Source of the DNA: Limnephilus marmoratus
Taxonomy: Eukaryota > Arthropoda > Insecta > Trichoptera > Limnephilidae
Reading direction: 5' to 3'
NCBI GenBank assembly: GCA_917880885.1
Contig: OU862921.1
Span: 496,001-560,000, forward strand
Length of the DNA stretch: 64,000 nt
Shown here: positions 21,126 to 32,900 of the stretch, piece after piece
Numbering within the stretch: the first letter of the stretch is position 1
How the letters are laid out: each line of letters begins with the position of its first letter
Translations under genes and position numbers: made by a program
The notes under the pieces: model-generated
The model's input: the letters and a program-made list of their open reading frames with translations, nothing else
The model's database searches: none
What the model was told of the DNA's origin: nothing

Positions 21126-21960
21126 TAATATATTATGAAAATGTTTAGGAGAGATGGGAAGGCTGATAGAGATATTGAAAGAAAGGGTAAATGTATGGAG
21201 TGAATACAAATCTCATACAAGTAATTGCGTCTCTGTATAAGGGAAGCGTTGCATGTGTTTACAGGGTGGTTGGACATCACAAAAGGTGTTAAGTAAAGCT
21301 GCCTAATATCACATGGTTATTCAATCTGTACATGGATAATTACTGTATGCAAGAATTGAAAGAGATGGGATTGGGCGCAAAATTGAGTTATCTGAAAGTA
21401 TGTCGACTGTTGTATGCTGATGATGCGGTGCTGATTTCTAACACTATGAAAGATCTACAGTCTTTCGTATCTGGGATGAACCAAGTATGTATGAAGAATG
21501 AGTTAATGAAGAATTTAAGTAAGTCTAAAGTTATGCTGTTTGAAATAGAAAGTACTAAAACAGAATGCAATATAGTTGTGAATGATGAATACTTGGAGCA
21601 GGTGGATGAGTTTGCGTATCTGGGTAGTATGTTTACGAGAGATGGGAAGGCTGATAGAGATATTGAAATAAGGGTAAATGTAAGTAACTCCATTAATGGA
21701 GGACAGAATACCGTTGGCGCTAATAAAATAAGCGAAGCTAGCAGTCCACAAAGGAGGGCTGGTACCTACCCTGATGTATGGCAGTGAGGAATGGCATTGG
21801 CAGAGGAAGGATGAAAGTATGCAATAGAAATGAGATCCCTGAGGCGTACGAGTGTAAAACCATGTATGATCGTGTAAACGTAATGAGTAAGATTTAGAAA
21901 GATGGTTTGGGCATGTAGAGCAAGTGAACGAAGAAAGGAGTGTCATTGGTGATCGAAGAC
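21126..21960 (+). mobile_element. RTE-like LINE RT relic
   Basis: The open frame 21332-21787 encodes RT palm and thumb: LLYADDAVLIS, then KSKVMLFE and EQVDEFAYLGSMF..DGKADRDIE. Upstream, 21136-21190 repeats the GAGATGGGAAGGCTGATAGAG block of 21639-21665, so part of the element is duplicated. Downstream, 21770-21960 reads in shifted frames as the usual MYGSEEW region. No endonuclease remains. Confidence 0.7.
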
Positions 21961-22159
21961 ATGTGTAACCTCATGTGCGGCAGTTTGTTAGTCAAGTTAG
22001 GAATAACAACGCCAGATCGACGCTTCATGAATGCAATAAATGCAATCGCTGTAATAAAGCAAATGTCTTGCTGCCACGTGAATTACATTTCTTAATTCAT
22101 TTTGAATATTAATTTTAACTTACAAAAAATTAAATTAATTCAGCTAATAAGTTAACACA

Positions 22160-22205
22160 ACAGTTATTGATTCTTAGGCGGTACGAAGTTCGCCGGGTCA
22201 GCTAG
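22160..22205 (+). mobile_element. Helitron 3' terminus
   Basis: A short hairpin (GGCG...CGCC, 22177-22194) stands 7 nt before CTAG (22202-22205), which is followed by T. This matches the Helitron 3' signature of a hairpin shortly before CTRR and insertion before T. The 5' TC end was not found, so the length is unknown. Confidence 0.5.
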
Positions 22206-22884
22206 TAATCAATAATACAAAGAATATTATTAATTAAATTGCTCTGTTCATTTTTGAATTATACACTAGGAATAATTTACTTCCATAACATATAAAATAT
22301 TCTTCTCAGGTCGGTTCTTCATTGCTGACGATCATGTTCCCTACTCCAATTTCCATGGTGGACAAGCCTCCTGAGCTTCCACTCTTCACGTTTCTGCAGC
22401 ATTTTGTGCAGTCATTTTGTCAAGATGGCGGGTGTTTGGTTTTGAAATAATGACAATATGCAAAGTTCTTACCAGAATGTCATTTTCCCTTCCTATAATT
22501 CCTAACCAATGTCACCATGGTGAAACAAAACAAGAAAAAACAACAACCAAGACTGTACAGTGAGATGGCCTGAAATTTTGCAACAAACTAGTTGTGTTTT
22601 GGTGTTTCGCCCTTTGTATTTTGGTAAGTGCCTTTGGTTTCCCTTCTCCTTACATTCCAAATATTATCCAATACATTCATTTATCCAACTTCAGAAACAT
22701 TTTCGTTTTTGTTTGCCTTTACAGTCCATTTTCGTCAGTTGCATTTGAGGCTGTAAGTTCGAAACAGTCTCGGATGCAACAGCGGGTTTAAAAACACGTG
22801 CGCCCGGTCAGTTGAGTTTCAAAAGCCTCTATATCGTGAGCAAATCACGAAGTGAGTATCAAATCCGCTATATCCATTTTATTT
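22206..22884. other. Unassigned intergenic DNA
   Basis: No supported gene. Two short plus-strand frames at 22560-22791 look like chance: no family motif, and base composition like the surroundings. Confidence 0.35.
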
Positions 22885-22892
22885 ATCGAAAT

Positions 22893-23137
22893 CAGTGGCG
22901 GCTCGTGACTTTTGGGTGTGAAAATGGCATTATGGATGTTGTCATAGGCGAAAAAAAAAATTTTTTTTTTCAAAATAGGTTTTAGCATGAAGATTTTTCA
23001 GGAAATCCGTGCGCCGCACGGCCGAACTGAATCTTCCTGAAAATTTTCATACCAAAACTAATTTTCAAAAAAAAAAATATTTTTTGTAATATCAGCAGTC
23101 TAACTCTAGCACACCCAAAAGTCACGAGCCGCCACCG
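22893..23137. mobile_element. hAT MITE with 8-bp target duplication
   Basis: A 245-bp foldback. The termini CAGTGGCGGCTCGTGACTTT and its reverse complement match over 28 bases with one mismatch. It is flanked by ATCGAAAT on both sides (22885-22892, 23138-23145). The CAGTGGCGG end and 8-bp duplication are hAT hallmarks. Confidence 0.9.
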
Positions 23138-23145
23138 ATCGAAAT

Positions 23146-23762
23146 AACTTAAATATTACTAGACATACATTGAAAAATGAACACTTTTTGAATTTGTATT
23201 ACTTCAATTCATTATATAAAAAATTAAAATGCAATTATTTATTTACGCTAGAGATGTGACAGTTTTTTTGCGGTTTTCTCCGAATCAGTGAAAGTTGATA
23301 CAGCAGATATAGAAATTAAACGACTCAAAAATACAATATTATATTGTATGTATAAAACAGTATAATAAACATGGTCCTCTTGCTTTATTCTTCAGGTATT
23401 CATTAAAACAGCAAAACAAAACTCAAATAATTTATTAATATTATTTATTTCATATAGGTTAGGTTGAATTCTAACAGTTCTTATTTATTTCAGTATAATG
23501 TTGGAAGGCTGGTGCAGTCCCACACATTCCATAAAGAGTATACCTACATACTTTGGATTATATTTTAGAGAAATAGCAATTATACATGAAAAAGCTAAAG
23601 TAACTTTATATTATTATGTATACGAAAATATGTGAAAATAAAGCCCTTTGGGAGCTCTGGCATTTAGTTGTCAGTACCATTCCATTATGATGACATTCCA
23701 GGAGTTGTTAATCCTTTCCCTCATTCCCAAAACCTTCATTATTGTACATATTCACGAATCTA
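23146..23762. other. 3' flank of Oat-A
   Basis: AT-rich region below the Oat-A stop codon. No canonical AATAAA is seen on the minus strand in the first 200 nt; an AATATA variant lies at about 23610. The nearest AATAAA-type motif is near 23445. Confidence 0.4.
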
Positions 23763-23926
23763 TCACAGTTTATTCAGCGTGGTCTCCAGAATATCCATAG
23801 CTTCATGGAGCTGAGTCTCCGTGATGACCAGAGCTGGAGACAGCCGCAGGTTCTTCTCGTGAGTCATCTTAGTCAAGAGTCCAGCATCCATCAGCTTCAG
23901 GCAGACATCCCATGCACTGATGTAAT
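23763..23926 (-). CDS. Oat: Oat-A coding exon 7 (last)
   Basis: 164 nt including TGA at 23763-23765: [15 protein letters not shown], then [10 protein letters not shown] with Arg405. Confidence 0.92.
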
Positions 23927-26900
23927 CTAAAATATATTACATACATATTAAATACGCAACAATATATTCTTGGGTTAATTAAATAAAGGTTACCATTGAG
24001 GTAAGTGACTTATCATAATATTATTGGGCCCTTATCTCAAAAAGACCAACGAGAAAAACCTCGTTTTTAGACCGAGTGATGTCTGCTTAGTCATTTCTAG
24101 GTAGGTACCAAAACGCACTAATAATAAGACGGCAGCTCGAAACTACAGCCGGAGTCGATATTATGATCTGTTCAGAGTACCGAACGGCAGAACAGACGTC
24201 CTGGCAAAGCACAGCATACTAGGGGGAGTGGTACGTTTAACTGATATTGCAAATTTGGAAGTTAGTAAATGTTCTCTACATGGCGTAAAACTATTATTGA
24301 AGAATCACCTGCCTAAATGCTGATATGGCAACCAAATTGTACTGTAATTGGAATAATATTCTTTTATACAATAATAATAAAAAAGAAACTTACCGGTGTT
24401 AATTTCAATGGCATGAAGCAGACCCTTGCCCCGCACCTCCTTGACCACCTTCTTGTTGAGACGGTCGAGCCTCGTTCTCATGATGAGGCCGAGCTTGGCT
24501 GCGTTCTCCGCCAACCCCTCATCCAACACTATGTCCAGAGCTTCAATGGCAACACGGCAGCCAAGAGGGTTTCCTCCGAAGGTTGATCCGTGGGTGCCTG
24601 AAATTTTAATGTTTTTTTTTTAATTATGAATACAAACATAAACACAAGAGTCCCAACTGTTCCCATCTATCTGGAACCAGTGGAATTTTTCCATCCATTA
24701 GAAGCTAATTTGAGGGGAAGAGGTATTTGGAAAGTATGTTGCTATTCAGGTCTGGTCACCAAACACAGTTATAGCCATTTCAAGCAACGTTTTGATTCTG
24801 AATGGTGGTCTTACACCAGATACATGCTGCAAATATACTAAAGGTAAGTATATTATTTTCAATGAATACATTGTGAAATAACACTAACTAATTAAATAAA
24901 ATCTATTTGCGCATGCCCGATTTGAACTCGATGTCGAGGATCTTAATCACTCTGCCTAAAACATTGTCTAAAGCCTTCGACCGAGTATACCCCTTGGTTG
25001 AAGTCTAAAGCTAATCAAATTTCAAGACGCCATAACTCAGACTTCCTTTTAACGAGATAAAAACTGATTGACTGTTGTTTTTAATATTATGGTGTTGGAA
25101 AATGTGCATTATAGTAAATGCATAGGTACATAATATGTGGTTTTTCAAGATAAACACAACATAGAAAGGGATACCGCACAAGAGTCTCAACTGTTCCTGT
25201 CTGGAACCAGTGAGGCTATGGCATCCCCAATTGTGAGCAAAAACTCTATAACAGTCTGCCAAGTGCCGTAAAGGAAGCCTCAAGTCTCAGCACTTTTCGC
25301 AGGATATGTGCATTTTATGTAAAAAATATGTTTTGATTACTTACCAATGTTATTCTCATATCTTATTCTTTTATAATGTATTTTTGTATAGTTATCTTTT
25401 TTATTTAGTACTATTTTTTTAAATGTATTTGTAAATGTTACTGTACCTATTTCGTAAATTGTATTTTTTTTATATTTTCCTACTAGATGTATGAAAATAT
25501 TTACATACATCTAAATAAAAATTTCAAAAACAAAAAAAAAAATGGTCGAGAAAATACAAAAGAAATTTTTACGATATCTCTATATGAGAGTTAGGTTTTT
25601 ATCCATGGCTGTTTCCAACAGCATTTATCTCGGGAATGCTGGGTATCTGCAGCCTTAGTTCCAGAAGAGATGTCGCATTACTGCTGATGGCTTATAAGCT
25701 TCTAAATGGTTTTATATCGGTACCAGATATTCTGCCTAAAATAGGATTCTATGTCCCGGATAATTTCACGCGAGGCCGCCAACACAGGCTTTTGATTCTT
25801 CCCAGGTGCAGAACTAATTTATCATTGGTGATGCCCCTGGGAAGAATCACTAGGTTAATTAACTGCCTCGCAGGAAATGTGGATATTTTCCACATGTCCT
25901 ACAATGAGTTCAAGTGTGAAATATCACTCATGTTTTAATGTAAATGTATTTATTATTTGTATATTGTATGCAATGTATTGGTTTTTACACTATTTTTGCA
26001 AATAAATAAAATAAATAAATGTTGTGAGGCTGAAGGTAGTGAGGAGGGGAAGGAGATGGGGAGATAAAGGTGAGGAAGTACCTGTCTCTATAGATCTGGT
26101 TACTAAATACATCTAAAACAATGGCGAAATAAAAAGCAGGAAAAGAAATGTCAAGCAAAGTTTCAATTCTGAATGGTGGTCCTACACCAGGGCGAAACTG
26201 AGAGCAACTTCCATTCTGGAATGTGCCACAAATATAACATATTTTATTTTAAATGAATAAATTGTGAAATAACCAAAGATATTGAAATAGAAAGGAGATA
26301 TGCTATGATGTCAGCCCGACTGTCAGCAGACTACTACCTAATGGGAATAGTTTGCAAATGGAAAGAATTTGTTCATTTAGTTGATTTTTTAAGGTATTGG
26401 TGAACATTATAGTTTGATTATGGAAAGAATTCATTCATTTAGTTTAACGTTTGTTTAGTTTATTCATTAACTATTCTTTCATTTAGTTTATTCGTTAATT
26501 GCAGTGGCAGTTCTTTATAGGGGGACAATGCGGACAGTCCCCAAACCCACTAAAGGAAATAAGAGTCGATGCTTTGTCTTCACCAAAATGAATTAATTCT
26601 TTAAACATAAAAGTAATTAACATTTGCAGAAATAAAATACAAAAAATTATTCCGGAAAATTTTAATAAGACCCGACGCGCATACAGCAAACAATGTACGG
26701 CTATAAATAAACCAAAGTTGTGTACGGTCCATGAGAACAGCGGGTCTATTTCTCAGTGCACAGAATCTACTGCGCACTTGGGGGACAATCTGAGCTGTCC
26801 CCATAGGCATTTCGCGATCGTATGCCACCGCGCATGCGCACTCGTATGTGAATTCAAATGCTGTGGGGACAATTCTTTGGAACCTCAGTGAACCATTTGT

Positions 26901-29900
26901 TTAACCCAGTGAGTGAAATATGTTGTAAATTGGTATATATCTATAGACATTTTATATTATTTTATGTTTAGATGCCCGATTACCATGATCAGACCATCAA
27001 ATTTTTTTTTTGAGAAATTTTATTGTACGGGTGGTGAGATTACGGTACAGTACGTAAAAAATATCAATCCCCACCACCAAAGAAGTGCTCGAGCCGCCAC
27101 TGGTTAACAATAAAGGCAACACCAGGAAGCACAGTCCCACTCAGTAAAAACTGCGGATAGCAAATCTTTTATATTTCAATATCTTTGGAAATAACACAAA
27201 TTATTTCCCACCACCTTCGGATTGCTAGTCGAGAGCTTATAGGTAAGAACATAATGGGTCGATGTACGCTACATAAGCGACACACTATGATATCCGGACT
27301 AGAGATGGGTAAGTTCTGCATTTTTCCGTAGGCCTCCGAGACGTGCTTCCTTTTAGAAGCACTTGAGTTCTTGGAGCATGTCCCGGGAGCCACTCCCGAC
27401 TGCGCACTGAATTTGAATGCGCATCCTGCTTCCGACTCGCAAATGGCTCGAACCGAGACTCTCGGGTTCCACCCTAGCTGGACCCCGGAGCCGGAGCTCG
27501 CAAAAGAACTCAAATCCGTGACCTAATCCCGAACGGCTCGAATCGAGACGCTCGGGTTCCACCCTAGCTGGACCTCGGAGCCGGAGCCCGCACGCAAAAG
27601 AACTCGATCGCGCCACCTACTCCCGACTCGCCATGTGGCTCGGACCGTGACGCACGGTTTTGACGAGTGCGAACTACCTCCGCACCGCGCCGCGCCGCCA
27701 CCCGACTGTGGCTCTGCCCGCCGAGTTCCGGCTACAAGTACTGTACCGGGTTCTTTGGGAGTAGTCGATTTGAAAAGTGAGTAGGAGTTGGAGCCCCTTC
27801 GCGCGAAGAACTTGAGTTTAAGAACCCACTCCAGCTGAACCTACACATCGCTAATCCGGACTAGTAACAATCCATTTATTTTTCATTGAAATAGATTCTT
27901 CAGAATCACACTGGCCACACATAGCGATGCATGTGGCCAGTGTGATTCTGAAGCATCTAATTCCATAGAAAATGTATTGATTATAAGTAGTGCAGATATC
28001 AAAATGTGTCACATACGTAGAATAAATTGACCCAGTATGTTCTTACCGATACCCCTCAACCAAGGTGACTCATATATTCGAAAATATTGAGAAGCGAAAG
28101 CGTATTTTCTCTCTATTTATTTATTCATAAAAATTAATAGTTAACAAACAACTTAAGAACGCATTGTAGTAATTTTTATATACATAAACAACATTTAATT
28201 TATCGCTATAATGCTGCATTAAATAATGGTGAGACACACAAATACGTGTGGCTGTTTCCCTCAAAGTACTAATTCTTCCTTGCTTCTCATTTTCTTAATA
28301 CGTGTGAGGGAGGTGTATGATAATGATTGCATGTTTTCTTTGGGGGGATTTTTTTTTACATGAGCTCCACACAGGAGGCCCTGAGGAAAATAATTTCCCT
28401 CGGGGCCTTTTTAGGGAAAGGGAGGAGAGGAGAGTCCTGGGAAGGAAAATGTTTTAAGTGATGGATAGTAATCTGGGGTTCAGTTTATCCTGGTCATCCA
28501 CCTCCAAGACCTAGACAAACCTCACCCCATGAACCCGGTCACCCCTGCTAAATCACCACACGTAGCGAGCCACTTGGGGTGACATATGGCAGAGGTGTTG
28601 GTTATCCAATTAAGGTTCCCGAGGCGGCGGTACCCATTCCCACCTCCCAAATAATAAAAGCAGACATACATTCACCTTTGATCTCATTTTCGACTATTGT
28701 TGTTTAGTGTGTAAGAAAGAATGCAGCATTATAATATGTTTAAGAACTAAAGCAAAACCATTTGCGCATTGTCATTTGACTTTTTTTTAATTTTTGGAAT
28801 TCACTCACACTTCATTATTATCCATGTAACTATATTTCATACATTCAGAATTATCATCACGGCTAATAGTATTGTAGGGGTCTACGGAGACGTCATGGTG
28901 CCGTGTGTGAGAGAGATGCAAGAAAATGATGCCTCTTCTTCTTTGAAGGAAAGAGACCTACGTGCAATGTGTATCTCATCTTTTAAAAGATCGGCAGCAT
29001 TATAGCTATTTATTAGCCAAATAATAAAATAATAATTTTGGAACAGATAAAATAAAAATTAGATTTAAAAAAAAAAAACAGTTAGACATATAGAATTTAA
29101 CAAAAAAATCAAAGTTTACTCAAATAACAATTAACGAGAGGCAAGATAAGAGACATAATTAGAGACAAAAATGATACACATAATAATTTATCACATATTT
29201 TTCAGCAATCGGAGAGCAGTTTTTTTGAATCCATATAAATTATCGACAAAAATATCTACTTCAGCACACTCTATCTTATTATACAGTCGACACATTTGGG
29301 TCAGAGGGCTAAAATAGGCGATATTGTTTTTAAATGTATTCAGGTGAAACATATTATGGCGTCTTAAGCAATGGGAATTGGGAACATTTATATCAATGTT
29401 GCTAAGACACAATGAAGTATCAAGATGGCCGTGAATTATTTTATGTAAACATATTAGATCAGTCAATTGCCTTCTGATTTTAAGTGTATTAAGGAACATA
29501 TGTATTTTGTCTATTTTTGCCATCACGCTACCATAACCGTGAATCGTCACGGTAATAATAAAATCGTTCAATCATTCTGGTCACTCAGATCCTTTGATTT
29601 AAAATATTTAATCATTGTTATTCATCTGACTTTAATCTTTAATTCTGGGTGGTTTAGGCTGTTTGGTTTAGACTGTAGTTTTACCTGGTTTCATCACCAG
29701 CATAATGGGATCATCGGCCAGGATGCAGGACACCGGATACAGTCCACCAGAAACAGCTTTTCCCAGAACTACAATGTCCGGGCGGACATTCTCATGATGA
29801 ACGCAAAGTAACTTGCCGGTACGGCCCAACCCGGTCTGCACCTGAATTACAAAAAAAAAATTACTCTAATAAATATTTGTTTTTTTGTTCTATTACATAC

Positions 29901-32900
29901 AGTTAAGGTTTGTTATAGTACAGTATCAAAATATAACTAGCCGTTGGAAATAATAGTTATATTGTTTCAACGTCCAACGCTGTTGATAGTAATTAGCGCC
30001 AATAGTTGAAATATAATACCTACATGCGAATATTATTCAACGCAGTCAACGATTCAACTGCCTAATAAATAAAAAGGGTTAAGAGTTTGCACTTCGTGAA
30101 CAACATTACTCGATATTTCAAATGGTCTTTTGGTAATGTACGTACCTATTGCCCGTTTTTTTTTTTTTTTTCCATCCAATACGGCTGATTTGCAGCGCCA
30201 GGGGACAATCAAATTTATCAACGATAAGCAAAAAATAACCTACTGATAATTATCAATGTCGGCCGCCTAACAGCTACGTTTTGTACCTTTTCTTTTCAAC
30301 AGTGTTGGCCTGTTAAATCAAAAGGGTCAAGAGATCACACTTATACCTAATTTCAAATGGTATTTTGGTAATATACCTACATACTACACGTTTATTTGGA
30401 TTTACCCATCTGACACGGCCGATCCGTAGCGCCATGCAACAAGCGAATTTATCAGTGACAAGCAAAATATATCTTCAATGTCTTTAATATTTCGGTAATG
30501 TTTTCAACACCGAAACCAACGTCTTCCAATAGTTTCAACTTTCAACGTTATTATAGGATTATTATAACGTGTGTGGGGCATAGAGATAATAATAATACCT
30601 CAATGATCCGGGGAACCACCCGTTAAAAGGTATTCCCTAATACGATTTTGATCTATTTTTTTATTGTTTTTTGTTAGTATCGTGTCCATCTCCTATACAT
30701 TTAGTTTGATGTTTGATTGTACTGGCGCGTATATTCAATCTGTAGTTGCGTCGTTGAACGACGTTGGCGTTGGATGGAATTATCGTCAATGCCCAGTACT
30801 AGTTTGTTATTAAGCTTCAACTGACGAATCTTATAAGTGTTTTCTTGAGGCCAGATAAATTTTGACTCCGAGGTCGGGGACATTTGAAGCATTTCCCCGG
30901 TCTGTTGAGAATGTGCTTGGAGCTTAACCGTTAAAGGCATTAGAGCGTCAAAAGACGAAAATATAACAATACCCGTCGAGACATTAGAGCGTGTTTTGAC
31001 GTAAACGCGCGAGTTTTTGCAAAAAATTGATTTATTTGCATCACTAGTTCATTTTATTTAGAAGGGCAAATATTTATTTATAATAATATAATGTGATAGT
31101 GCATTTCATAATCTTTCCAAAACAGTTTTTAGAATTAGGCTACGTTTCCCAAAACGTGATTTATGACGCTTTTAGTAAACATTGTGAATAATACCAAAAT
31201 TTTAATTTTTTGACAGTTTGCAATGTCACACCTACTATGCAAAATAGGTTATTAGACAGGTTAATTTACAAAAGATTTAAAAAATATTACTCCAAGAAAT
31301 TGGTAGACAACCAAATTATCTGCGGTTGAATATTTTTTTATAAACCTTAGAAAATAGTAAAAGTCAAATTGGTACAACTGTCCCCAGTCCCACTTTATTT
31401 TATTTTTGACGCGTTCTCACCAGATCTATTCTATGAGCGCCTATAGAAATACATGTTCTCACGGTATAGAAAAGCATGTTCATGTTATTTCACAAATTCT
31501 GTTAAATAGATACTAGATTCCGGATGAAATAGATCAATTAATAGATCAGATGAGAACCTAGCTTTAGGAATGTATGAAGTATGGTATTATATTTGCTGTT
31601 AGTAAATTCAAACAATGTAGAAATTTGTTTGAAAATTGAAAATTGTTTGAAATAACTAAAGATTTACCTCGTCAGCGATCCACAGCACATTGTATTTAGT
31701 GCACAGTTCCCTGACCTTTGTGAGGTAACCGTCGCTCGGCACTATGATGCCGGCCTCGCCTTGAATGGGTTCCACCATGAAGGCGCACACATTGGGGTCC
31801 TTCAGAGCTTCCTGAAACAAAACAAAGCTATTATTAAAACTAATGAAATTCAAACTAAAGGGAATGAAGTTCAAACCAATAAAGCTGTTATTAAAATGAA
31901 CGAAGTTCTAGCTAATATAATATAATATTCTAGCTAATGAGGTTCAAGTTTAAGAAAGCTGTTATTAAAATGAATAAAATTTAAACTAAAGGGAATGAAG
32001 TTTAAACAATGCAAAGCTGTTATTAAAACTAAAAGGAATTAAGTTCAAACAATAAGGAACTCCAGTCCAATTTTTTTTTTTTAATTTTACCTTCTAACTT
32101 AAATAACTGCATATTTATTTATTTTTTTGGAGTTAGTTTTAATAGTTAAAATAATTGTCAAAGTTTTAATTTTTCAAGGTCCCCCGAAAACCACCGTATG
32201 TATGGTGAATCGTGTGACGTCATCACTCACCAAAAGTTTGTTTTATTTTCAATAGGTGTTGTCATTTTGTATGACAGTTATATGGAAGAAGCTGTGTAAC
32301 TATTCAATAAGTACAAACATTATTTAAATGGAATTATTTATTTATTATATTATATTATTATATTTTTCAATATTATTACGGGAGAGTGGTATAAAATTGT
32401 TTGATATTATTTTTTTTATGATACGGCGCCGGATCAGCTGTTCGACGTCCGCCATTTTGGAATTCGGAGTTCGTAGCCGTGGAAGTAGCATTTCAATTTT
32501 TTTTTGTACAGTTTAAAGTTTTTGAATATTTTAAATAATAGAGATAAACTAATAGAGATACCTCTGTTTTTGATACTGAATTATTTAGGTCTAAATAATG
32601 TTTCAATAAAGACAACAACTAAATCTCTATAAACAGTATGTAAATAAACGAATAACGTGAAATGTTGTTAATACCGATGGCTTGTGTCATACATAAAGAC
32701 TAGAAAATTACGGTGAGCAATTAGTCAGCACTAATAATACCAACTTGACAGTGTGTTTTAATGACACAATTAAAAATGGACTTTTTAATCATATTTTTAA
32801 AATTCTCCGTTTAATATTATTTAATAAAACTTATAAATTCAGAATCAGCGTTTATTGGTCTATCTATATGAACATATTTTTTTAAAGCCATTATATTTTT

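Noticed and set aside
23742..23930. Plus-strand frame of 62 residues
   Set aside because: Exact antisense of Oat-A exon 7, which is supported by OAT homology and splice sites.
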